Shown here: positions 34,047-44,169 of the stretch, piece after piece
How the letters are laid out: each line of letters opens with the position of its first letter
Numbering within the stretch: position 1 is the stretch's first letter
NCBI RefSeq assembly: GCF_003144195.1
Contig: NW_020290055.1
Coordinates: 40,830 to 104,829, forward strand
Origin: Ceraceosorus guamensis
Taxonomy: Eukaryota; Basidiomycota; Exobasidiomycetes; Ceraceosorales; Ceraceosoraceae
DNA: 64,000 bases
Direction: 5' to 3'
Translations under genes and position numbers: made by a program
Notes under the pieces: model-generated
Told to the model about the DNA's origin: nothing
Seen by the model: the letters and a program-made list of their open reading frames with translations, nothing else
Database searches by the model: none

Positions 34047-37000
34047 ATGCCGGTCCCCGAAAAGATCGCTGGTGACTGGGCGCCTGCCGCCTATCGGACA
34101 GTCGCGGAGGAGCTCACATCCACCATCGATCTTGGCGGCTCAGCATCTGAGATTATCGACTCGCTCGTGCACATTCACTACTCTGTATATGCGGCCGCCG
34201 AGAGGCTGAAGAAGCGTCAGGGTCGGAGGCTGTGGATGGGACCAAGGAGCTTCTTAGACTTCATTCATCACTGTGAGTCCAGCCGCCGCATGCCTGAAGC
34301 CAGGTAGGTATTGCACAATGTAGCTGAGCATACCTGATGATCGTTGTCACAACCCTCAGATGTCTCGCTCACAAACGAGAAGCGTTCTGCGCTCGAAGAA
34401 GAGCAACGACACCTCAATGTTGGTCTTGACAAGCTCAAAGAGACTGTGAGTAAAGAAGACGAGGCCTGCTTCACATTCGTGAGCTCATATGATACTCTTC
34501 TTGGTGCTCGCTCGCAGGTCTGGGCTGTGGAGGAGCTAAGGAAGTCGCTCGCTGTCAAGGACACGCAGCTGAAGGCAAAGAATAAGGAGGCTAATGACAA
34601 GCTGCAGCGAATGGTAGCAGATCAGAAGCAAGCTGAGGACAGGAAAGTGGAGTCGGAGCGAATGCAAAAGGAGCTCGTCCGACAGCAGGAGGGTATCGTG
34701 GTGCGGCGTGAAGAAGTCGAGGCCGAGCTGGCCAATGCCGAACCCGCAGTGCAAGACGCAAAGGCCGCTGTCAGCAACATCAAGAAACAGCACCTGACAG
34801 AAGTTCGTTCGATGGGAAATCCGCCTGCACCGGTCAAGAATGCGATGGAGAGCGTCTGCATCGCTCTGGGTCACAAAGTAGACAGCTGGAAGACTGTGCA
34901 AGGTATCATTCGCCGAGACGACTTCATTGCGTCCATCGTCAACTTCGACACGGAGAGGCAGATGAACAAGGCTGTGCGCGACAAGATGCGTCGCGACTAC
35001 CTCTCAAAGCCAGACTACAATTTCGAGCAGATCAACCGCGCTTCCAAGGCTTGTGGCCCACTAGCGAAGTGGGTCATTGCGCAGGTGGAGTACTCGGACA
35101 TTTTGGACAAGGTCGGTCCGCTGAGAGAGGAAGTCAATGCGCTCAGTGAAGAGGCAGAAAGATCACAAGCAGCAGCTGCAGCGACATTGGACATTATTGC
35201 CCAAACGGAACGGGACATCGCGCGCTACAAAGAGGAGTACGCCGCATTGATCAGCGAGGTGCAGGCCATCAAGAGCGAGATGGAAAGAGTGCAGACGCGT
35301 GTCAACAGGAGTATTCAACTACTCGACAGTCTCGGATCCGAAAAGCAGAGGTGGGACAGCGCAAGCAAGACCTTTGACACCCAAATGAGCACCATCGTTG
35401 GCGACGCTCTTCTCTGTGCTGCATTTCTGACGTATGCTGGATACTTTGACCAACAATACCGCGAAGGTCTGTGGACAGGCTGGGTGGATCACCTCACTGG
35501 AGCAGAAGTCAAATTCAAGTCGGGATTGAGCTTCACGGAATACCTGTCTACAGCTGATGAGCGCTTGGATTGGCAATCGAAAGGCCTGCCATCCGACGCA
35601 CTTGCTACTGAAAACGCCATTATGCTACAACGCTTCAGGCGCTACCCTCTTCTTCTGGATCCTTCTGGTCAGGCGACCGCCTTCTTGCAAAAGTGGTACC
35701 AGGATCGAAAGCTCACAGTCTCCTCATTCCTGGACGAAGCATTCGTCAAGAACCTCGAATCTGCGCTGCGTTTCGGCCAGCCTATGCTCGTCCAAGACGT
35801 CGAGAATTTGGACCCCATCGTCAATCCAGTCCTGAACGGCGAGCTCAGACGCACTGGTGGCAGAGTGTTGATCCGGGTCGGCACCCAAGAAATCGACTTT
35901 AGCCCCTCTTTCACGATGTTTTTGTCTACGCGCGATCCATCAGTGGAGTTCACGCCGGATGTTTGCTCGCGGGTCACCTTTGTCAACTTCACAATGACTC
36001 GCGAGTCCCTCCAAAGTCAAAGTCAAGATCAAGTGCTCAAGGCCGAACGACCCGACACGGACAAGAAGCGCACGGACCTGATGAAGCTGCAAGGAGAATT
36101 CCAGCTTCGCCTGCGCCATTTGGAGAAGAGCCTTCTAAACGCGCTCAATGCTAGTGAAGGCAACATTTTAGATGATGACAAGGTGATCGATACCCTCGAA
36201 ACTTTGAAGAAAGAGGCTCGCGAGGTCACCACAAAGGTAGAAGAAACGGAAGCTATCATGCAAGATGTAGACGCCGTCACTCGACAGTACGAACCACTTG
36301 CCAAGGCATGCTCTTCCCTTTTCTTCGTGCTCGACCAGCTCAACCTCGTCAATCACTTTTACCAGTTCTCACTCCGATTTTTTCTGGATATCTTTGACTT
36401 TGTGCTGCGCCGCAACCCTCATCTTCAGGGTGTCTCAGAACCCTCGGAGAGGCTTCGGATTCTAACCCGCGACCTCTTCTTGGTGGTGTACAAGCGCACC
36501 AGTCGAGCTCTTGCACATCGAGACCACGTCATGCTTGGAGCTCTCTTGGCACAAATTTGGAGTCGCGAAGGGTCGGAGCCTGAGGCGCTCGACTCTGAGG
36601 AGTACGACTTCCTGCTCGAGGGCGGAGATGTAGTTGGTCAACCTCCTGCCTCGACAGGAGGCATCTTGGATCAAATCTTCTCTCCAGAGCAACGCCAGCG
36701 AGTCGAAGCTTACAAGCGGCTACCTGTATTTCGCGGCTTGACAAATCACGCGGAGCAGCATTCGGACGAGTGGCGAGAATTCCTAGCGTCTGCAACTCCA
36801 GAGACCGCTGTGCCACGCTTCTGGCCAGAGACAACAGGTGCGTGAGCTGTCGACTGGTATGATTTCACAGAGGCGAATGCATCGTTGACGCAAGTCTACC
36901 ACAGATCTCGCGGACCTCGTGAGGCGCATCTTGGTTGTCAAATGTCTGCGGTCGGACAGAATCGTGCAAGCGATGACGACACTTGTCAACACAGTGTTCG

Positions 37001-39129
37001 GTGCAGACATACTTGCCGACACGGCTTATGATCTGAAGAGCATCGTATCCGATGAAGTAGGTGCTCAAACTCCAATCGCGCTGTGCTCCGTGCCTGGCTT
37101 CGACGCCAGCTACCGAGTTGATCAGCTGGTGCGATCAACAGGTGTGAAGTGCATCAGCGTTGCTATGGGATCCGCCGAAGGTTTCGCACAAGCTGATCAA
37201 GCCATTTCAAACGGTGTGAGGACCGGCCAGTGGGTTCTTCTGAAGAACGTGCACTTGGCGCCAGAATGGCTCTCTCAGCTTGAGAAGAAGCTTTCGACCA
37301 CCACACCGAATCGCAATTTCCGACTATTTCTTACTTGCGAGACTGTACCATCAATCCCTGTCAACTTCTTGCGAGCCTCGCGGATCCTCATGAACGAGCC
37401 GCCTCCCGGTATCAAGGCGAGCATGCTGGACAGTCTTCGAGGCATCGCTCCAAGCCGTCTGCAAAAGGGACCTGCAGAATCGATGCGGCTGTTCTTCTTG
37501 CTATCCTTCCTGCATGCCACTCTGACCGAGCGTCTGCGCTACACGCCTCTCGGTTGGTCGAAGACGTTCGAGTTCAATGACTCTGATGCTGAGACAGCAC
37601 TGGACACCATAGATGCATGGGTTGGAAGGGTTGCCAAAGGTCGCGCCAACATTGATCCAGCAAGCATTCCTTGGGACGCACTGCGGTCACTGATCAAGAC
37701 CACCGTGTATGGCGGCAAGATCGACAACGAAACAGATCAGCTGCTTCTCGACACTTTTGTCAATGCTATTTTCACCCCTGCAGCGTACGAGTCCGCCTTT
37801 CCTCTAGTCGACAATGAGCAAATGCCGCTCATTGCTCCAGAGGGAACGCAAATGGACCAGTTCATTGCGTGGGTGCAAAAGCTGCCCGAACAGCAGCCTC
37901 CCCAGTGGCTCTCGCTTCCGCCAACTGCAGAGCGAGTCATCGCGACAGCGCAAGGTGCTGCCCTGCTCAACAAGCTCGTGCGTATGCGTGAGCTCGCGGA
38001 CGATGACGACGTGGCCCCAACTGCGGCGACTACTGCGCCGCATGAGGGCACGGCGTCCTCTAGCGCTCACGCCCAGCCAGTGTGGATGAAGACCCTACAA
38101 CAAAACGCCATCGAATGGCTGAAAGTTTTGCCTGGGGATATTTCGAAGCTGACGGGCACCTCTTCGAGCATTGCGGACCCTCTGTTCCGGTGAGGCTGCG
38201 CCAGATAGATAGTAGACGACTCGTTTGCGCCCAACGCTAATTTTGTTGATCTGCCCTCGCTCCTGGCTCCAGTTTTTGGGCCCGCGAGCACCGGACTGGT
38301 GCGTCGTTGCTAAAGACAGTACGTTCAGATCTCGAGGAAGTCGTGTCCGTTTGTGCCGGAGAGACGCGGCAGAACAATCACAACCGAAATTTGCTGAACG
38401 ACTTGCCCAAAGGTGCGTCACGTCAGCCAGCGCGTCGATTTGCTCTCCTACCACGCTCACACCGATCGCGGTGATTTTTCTCAGGTGTGATACCAGCATC
38501 GTGGAAGCAGTACGCGACACCCAAAGCAATGTCTTTGGGTCTTTGGATCGCCGACCTCACACAACGTCTTGCCCAGCTGGAAAGCGTCACCAAAGAGAAT
38601 CGGTACGACCGCTTTGCCGTCGTGCTGGGTCTACTCTTCTCGCCGGGCGCGTACTTGACCGCTACGAGACAAGCTGTCGCTCATACGACACGCGTCAGTC
38701 TGGAAAACCTCAAGCTTGATCTGCGCGTCAATGATGGGGGTCGCACAGAGAATGGCTTCGCGATTGAAGGTACGCAAATGACCACGTTCACGCCCCTTAT
38801 ATTCTGTCTCTGACACTGAAATCATGCTTTATGGGCGCGCCCAATCAGGTCTCAAACTGGAAGGAGCAGACTGGCTAGAAACCTTTCTCGACGTCAACGA
38901 TGGGCGCACAGTCAGCTTGTCGCGCAGCAGCATTCTCTGGCTCGACGGAGCTGCTGACGGCGCGGACCCGACGGATACGCCGTCATCTGCGCCTGCGCGG
39001 CACGTTCCAATCACCGTCTACCTGAACGGCGACCGCGACAACACGTTGTTTCATGTCAAGCTACCAGCAGCTCAAAGCTTGCCCGTGGCCACGGTCGCTC
39101 AGAGGGCTGTCGCAGTCCGAGCAGCTTGA
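34047..39129 (+). CDS. dyn2: Cytoplasmic dynein heavy chain, C-terminal polypeptide of a split motor (Dyn2-like)
   Basis: Seven exons join in phase to 1540 residues: 34047-34272, 34360-34445, 34518-36837, 36905-38189, 38273-38412, 38485-38769 and 38849-39129. The protein starts at the end of AAA4 (HIHYSVYAAAERLKKRQGRR). It continues through stalk coiled coil CC1 (EEEQRHLNVGLDKLKETVW), the microtubule-binding domain (LTEVRSMGNPPAPV, YLSKPDYNFEQINRASKACG), CC2, AAA5 (TENAIMLQRF, NLESALRFGQPMLVQDVENL), AAA6 (LKNVHLAPEWLSQLEKKL, ERLRYTPLGWSKTFEFND) and the C-terminal domain (ASWKQYATPKAMSLGLWIAD). Full dynein heavy chains exceed 4000 residues. This one lacks the tail and AAA1 to most of AAA4. An in-frame stop lies 30 bp upstream of the ATG. 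In U. maydis the heavy chain is encoded by dyn1 and dyn2, whose products assemble into one minus-end motor; this matches dyn2. Intron 2 (72 nt) is open in frame. Confidence 0.96.
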
Positions 39130-39313
39130 CCAAGCAGCATCTTTTGCTTGTCAAAGCCGATGTGATTGCAAGCAGACCAGACCTGTAGCGTCTGCGGTCG
39201 AATGTGTTGGCGTTTTGTAATTGTACAGATTGCGTAGAAACATGATGATGTGCGGGTATGAACCTGACGCGTAGTTCTGATGGGTCAGTTCGCGATTCGT
39301 GAATGGCAAACAT

Positions 39314-42300
39314 TTACTCCCTGCTGGGAGCAAGCGGAGAGCGCCTCGAAATCGAAGTTCGAGGCACTTCGACGGTGGGAGTCGATCTTGCGGGCTGGGA
39401 AAAAGGGCGTGCGGACGAGGCAGGGGGTTTGTATACGATTTCGTCATCGCTTTGCTCAGTGTCGACGGTAAGTTCGTCTTCATCCTCCGACTCTTCCTCA
39501 TCTTGCAGGACTATTTTGCGTCGAGCATGGGCGCTTCTGGACGTTCCTGCAAAGCTCGCCGGCACAGACCTAGTCGAACGGCGAATCGGCTCGGAAGTCT
39601 TGGAAGACGAAGAGGAATCGGACTGCTCCTCCGATCCTTGCGCCGTCGAAGGGGAATCGAAGCGATCGATGCGCAGCCTGGTGCGCGAAGAGGGTCTCGT
39701 CTTTCGTTGCAACTCTGTATTCGCCTCCGAAAGAGCGCTGCTCGACGATGGCGATCCACCCCTCTTTGGTCTTGCGACAATCCTACGCAGAGACATACGC
39801 GCGATTCTGCCATCTTGAGCTGACCTGCTCACACTCGGGCCCACCGACAATGCGCGAGGTGCTAGTGGTACAGGTGGCCTGGCTGGAGTAGGTACAGCCG
39901 ACTCGTCCTCGTTTCGAAGCGTGATTCTCTGCCTTTTGCGTATCCTTGGCGGCTCATCTTCGGAATCTCTGAAAGACGAGAGGCTGGTGCTAGCAGTCGT
40001 AGTATGGGAATCTTTGCGTTCAAGTTCAACGGCGCCCTCGGTATTGTCGGAGCGTGCCTGGGCCCCGTTCTCTTCGCGGCCCTTCAATGCCATCAATTGC
40101 GCTTCCAGGGCAGCGAGCCTGCTTGCCGCACTCGACATTGAAGCCTGGCCAACCGCTGCGTGCCTCTTTCCATCGTCTTGCACGCGACGTGCGCTCGCTT
40201 CGATCTTAGCGTCGAGCGCCGCCTGCGCCGCCTGAAGTTTCGCCTCGTACGATGTCATGCGTTCTTCGAGTGCCTGCTCTCGCACTGCCACCTTCTCCTC
40301 GCGCTGTGCCAGAGATTTTTCAGCCACTACGAGCTCCTCGTTCTTCTTGTCCACCATCGCTTGCCATTGTCTTTCCTTCTCCTCCAGCTTCGCGCGAGCC
40401 GCCTCGTCTCGAGCTTGCCCATCTTGCACAAGCTTTTGCAGCGCCGTTGCGATTGAACGCAAGTTCGCTTCCGCTGGGCCCGACGACCCGTTCTGTCCTC
40501 GATCGACAACATTGCCAAGCTTGGCATCTATCTGCACGTGCTGATGTTCCAAAGCCGTGATGCGTTGCTGCAAATGGACTGCAGAGGCCGCAGGCAGAAG
40601 TTGGGGAAGCTGCTTCTCCACCTTATCTAAGCGCTCTCGAAAGCCGCTGTCCATCTTTCGAATGTCCACGGACAGACCATCACGCACCGCCTCAAGGGTC
40701 TTGCGTTGCGCCTCTAGACGCATCTCGACATTTTCGCCTCTCGCGTGATTGTTCGGAGTGGTTGCCTGCTGCACACCGTGCGGGGAGCCGCCCGAGGACT
40801 GGGCTTTCATGGAGTTTGTAACGTATTCTCGTAAGCTGTGTAGCGCCGCGTTCTGCTGCTCCTGTGTAGTCCCGAGACGATGGATTTGGTGAGCGTGATT
40901 TTGCAGTCCAAATCTATGTTCCCCGCCCTCCACATCCAGCTGGTTCACCGCTCTTTGCAGGCCTACCAGCCTCCCAACCCCGGAGGTAGCCCGAATCAAC
41001 CTTTCACGCGTCTCTTCATCAGCATTCCTCCGTATCCTGCTCGAGGCTGTCTTGCTGGCTGCAGCGGCTGTCTCCGCAGTGAATTGCGCAGTATAGCGTG
41101 AAGTCCACCGTGCAGGCGCGGCCGGGGGACTAGCCCAGGATGGGTTCGCACTCTCACGTACAGCAGTGGTGCTTGACGCCGGTGGCGCTGGAGTCGCATT
41201 GGGCTGAATTGTAGCTGCAGGTCGCGTGAATTGGACCGGCGAGACAGCTTGAGCAGTCTGAGGTTGCGATGCGGCCTGAGACTGGTTCGCAGCCTGACTC
41301 TGCGTGCTGCTGGGCGGAGCAAAGGGTCCCTGCGGAGGACGCTGCTGCGCCCGTTGCTGTTCGTGCAGCTTTTGTTGATGCTGCTGATGCTGCTGTTGCT
41401 GGTATCTCTGTGGACTCGCCAGTTGTTGTTGGTGCTGCAGAAGTTGCTGATGCTGCTGCTGTTGAAGCGACTGCTGAGCAGGAGTGTGCAGCGCGCGCTG
41501 CCACTGTTCAAGCCCAGCAATCGACAGTGGATGCTGCAAATATGGATTGGTCGACACCAAAGCAGGTGCAGGGATCGCTTGAAGCAATTGAGCCGCGGAA
41601 GGGGAATGCTGACTCCTGGCATGATAATTCGTAGGTGATCGGCTTTGATGAGCCGGTCCATGCGGTTGCTGTGCGGGTGCTGATTGTTGCACGTGGGTCG
41701 AGCCCGAAGCAGCGCCATAAGGTGGCCTGGCTTGCACTGGCGACTGTGGATTCTGTGTCTGCACAAACGAAGAAATGACCGGCGCGGCAGAGGTGCGAAT
41801 GGGCCCGGAATTGGTCTGCAGTGGCTGAGAATGCGGAACCGACTGGGAGACGAGACTTTGCTGACGCTGTTGTAGAGGCGACACTCTGCCTCCCTGCTGA
41901 ATGCGTCGTTGACTCTCGCGATCCACCATCATATCAATGAGCGCGCGAACAATACGCTGGAGCGTTTGATGCAGCGAGCCAGGTGTTTTGGAAGAGAGCG
42001 TGTTGATGATGCTCAGCACGCGCAAGCACGACGCATATTTGAGCGACAAGACTGTGCTGAATGTGGGAGGTGCCAGGAGCGCGTCGGCAACACCTACACC
42101 TTTTTGCTGAGCGAGGATCAACGACTGCTTGATGACTTTTAGGTGCTGATCGATCTCCACTCCGCTCGAAGCAGTGTTGCTGAAGTGATTGGGTGCAAAG
42201 GATGCCTTCGCCTTGGCCGCTGCGAACAGCTCGTAGTTGGGATCGCGACGCGGGTCGGGTGGGGGAGTGTCGAGCTCTGTCAGATCGATGACTGTGAGGT

Positions 42301-42625
42301 CCGCAACTGTCTCGTCTGACGAGGATGGTGTCCGTGCTTTGGGTAGTGATGGGCCTGCTTCTGAGATTTCACCTGCACTTGCGTCACCCGAGGTGGCTTG
42401 TTGAGAGCTTACCTCAGCATTCTCCAGCTCCTGTCGAGACACCTCTCTTTGGGCGCTTTCCGGCCTGGCGCCCTCCGCGTCGCGTTCTAGATGACTGGTT
42501 TCCCGTTCCACAGTCTCTGAATTTGGTTGCTCAGCAATCAAAGAGACAAATGTACTCGTAGCGCTAGCTGTGTTCGCATTTCCATGTGCTGTTGAGTCTT
42601 GATGGAGCCGCGGCAGGGAGTTCAT
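39314..42625 (-). CDS. Orphan 1103-residue protein with SUMO-interacting-type motif, Q-rich region and coiled coil
   Basis: A single uninterrupted frame runs from ATG at 42623-42625 to the stop at 39314. The frame stays open upstream to about 42826, so an upstream exon is possible. I recognise no family. Visible parts in order: an acidic N-terminus with VADLTVIDLTELD at about 107-119, which fits SUMO-interacting motifs (hydrophobic core next to acidic residues); a possible helical domain at about 133-240 (VLSLKYASCLRVLSIINTL); a long Gln/Pro/Ser-rich region at about 245-475; a helical segment with RLDKVEKQLPQLL; a heptad-rich charged coiled coil at about 675-865 (EKERQWQAMVDKKNEELVVA); then a Ser/Arg-rich acidic-basic tail. 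Composition suggests a nuclear scaffold or regulator. Its stop lies 184 bp from the dynein stop (convergent). Confidence 0.8.
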   Translation of the reverse strand: MNSLPRLHQDSTAHGNANTASATSTFVSLIAEQPNSETVERETSHLERDAEGARPESAQREVSRQELENAEVSSQQATSGDASAGEISEAGPSLPKARTPSSSDETVADLTVIDLTELDTPPPDPRRDPNYELFAAAKAKASFAPNHFSNTASSGVEIDQHLKVIKQSLILAQQKGVGVADALLAPPTFSTVLSLKYASCLRVLSIINTLSSKTPGSLHQTLQRIVRALIDMMVDRESQRRIQQGGRVSPLQQRQQSLVSQSVPHSQPLQTNSGPIRTSAAPVISSFVQTQNPQSPVQARPPYGAASGSTHVQQSAPAQQPHGPAHQSRSPTNYHARSQHSPSAAQLLQAIPAPALVSTNPYLQHPLSIAGLEQWQRALHTPAQQSLQQQQHQQLLQHQQQLASPQRYQQQQHQQHQQKLHEQQRAQQRPPQGPFAPPSSTQSQAANQSQAASQPQTAQAVSPVQFTRPAATIQPNATPAPPASSTTAVRESANPSWASPPAAPARWTSRYTAQFTAETAAAASKTASSRIRRNADEETRERLIRATSGVGRLVGLQRAVNQLDVEGGEHRFGLQNHAHQIHRLGTTQEQQNAALHSLREYVTNSMKAQSSGGSPHGVQQATTPNNHARGENVEMRLEAQRKTLEAVRDGLSVDIRKMDSGFRERLDKVEKQLPQLLPAASAVHLQQRITALEHQHVQIDAKLGNVVDRGQNGSSGPAEANLRSIATALQKLVQDGQARDEAARAKLEEKERQWQAMVDKKNEELVVAEKSLAQREEKVAVREQALEERMTSYEAKLQAAQAALDAKIEASARRVQDDGKRHAAVGQASMSSAASRLAALEAQLMALKGREENGAQARSDNTEGAVELERKDSHTTTASTSLSSFRDSEDEPPRIRKRQRITLRNEDESAVPTPARPPVPLAPRALSVGPSVSRSAQDGRIARMSLRRIVARPKRGGSPSSSSALSEANTELQRKTRPSSRTRLRIDRFDSPSTAQGSEEQSDSSSSSKTSEPIRRSTRSVPASFAGTSRSAHARRKIVLQDEEESEDEDELTVDTEQSDDEIVYKPPASSARPFSQPARSTPTVEVPRTSISRRSPLAPSRE

Positions 42626-44169
42626 GTCAGAATGGTGTGATCGATCTCGATTCAACTCGACCGAGTGAACAAGAGCCCACCTTCGCTTTCTTGGCCTGCA
42701 ATCATGCCACTCGTGCGACGTAGAAAGGGCAGTGCGCGGCTTTCTGAAATTAATGGGAGGCGTTTGTTCGGCGGGGGCGCCGCCCCAGCGAGGCAAACCT
42801 TTTTGACAGTCCTGGTCTAGAGCCACATTGGTGTGCTTTTCCGTGAGATCGCGTCAGGATGAGATGATCGTGGAGGACGCATTCACGCGATTCCACTGAA
42901 GCGTGGCGTCGAAGGGGAGAGGTCGACAGAACGTGCAGGAAGGTCAGGCGAGTTGTGGGACGGCAAAGGTCCTGATCCGAAGGATGCGAATGGGAGCGAT
43001 GGTCACGCCAGTCTTGGATTTCTGTGGTTGATCAATCAATCGTCTGTCATCAGGAACGGCCATCAGCAGCTGATCGTCGCTGTAAAGGCCTACCTACACA
43101 CATACATTCACTCGTGACTCACAACTTTGCCAGACTCAGCACGCCCCGCCATGCATAAATCAAGAATCTGGCGCAACCGCGAATTAAGGGCGCGCGCGCG
43201 GTCGAGTCGCGACGCGTTTGAGTGCCGCATTTCAAAATTCTGATTAGTGAACAGGCTCGGTGGTATCTAAACTTCTCTCTCTATCTAGCATTCAATTTCT
43301 TGATCAAAAATCCAAGTTTTGTCCCTCAAACCGACTTATTGCTGGCCTTCTTCGATTTGTATCATCAGAAATCCTCGATCAGACCCAACACTTTTGAAAT
43401 CAAGAATAGGAGCTTGCGCTCCAGGACTGAATCTTCGTGTAGTACACTACAATTTTCAACATTCAAATCCACGAATTCTTGATTTCAACAAGGTGTATAC
43501 CTAGACTCTTGACTTGACTTGATTCGACGTTCGGTCACGTGTCACAGCCGCCATGTGCGTCACTCTGCAGAGTTCTCTCTATCATAAAGGCAGCAGCAGG
43601 CGCAGAGAGGCGAGTCACCGAGCTTGTTCCAGGCCGCGTGTGCTTAATCGTGAATCTGTGTCAAAAAAACATACACTCGACTCATCAGCACGAGTCGCGT
43701 GCGCGCGTACGTGAAGCGAAATTTGGCCGAAATCGATGCGCACGACAGACATATTATAGCGCTGCCGCATCACGAGGTGAGCTTGGTGTGGGGCCGGCCG
43801 CTTTGTGCTTTTTTTGGCCTTCTGGGTCTACGCAGTCACGAGTCATCTCGAGAACTCTGATGAGCTCGACAACCATCAGCACCGTACGCTTGTGACTCAT
43901 CCAATTCTTGATTCCGACATTCCCTTGGCGACCTCACACACAGCACGATCACCATCTTGTCAGGACAGCAGCAGTTGTTGACCTTCATCACCATCTCGAC
44001 AGACCCTTCAGCTTGCACAGCACAATCACTCTCCCCGAGTATCTTCGCCTCGCTCCTCGTCCCACCTTGCCTGTTTGCGACTAGACAGCAAAGCTCTCGC
44101 ATCGCCCATCAAAGCACCTCTCACGCTCGAGGGAGATTGCAGCTGCATAGAGATAGAGTCGCGGCAACA
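42626..44169. other. 1.5 kb divergent intergenic region with an AT-rich island
   Basis: This separates the start of the orphan coiled-coil gene (-) from the PQ-loop gene (+) and should contain both promoters. A clearly AT-richer patch lies at about 43225-43500, with repeated TTGATTT/AAATCAAG-like words (TTTCTTGATC, TTGAAATCAAG, AATTCTTGATTTC). No gene is visible. Confidence 0.55.

Noticed and set aside
42626-42826. 67-codon upstream extension of the orphan coiled-coil frame
   Set aside because: It contains no ATG in frame; the first ATG is at 42625. An upstream exon is possible but not shown.
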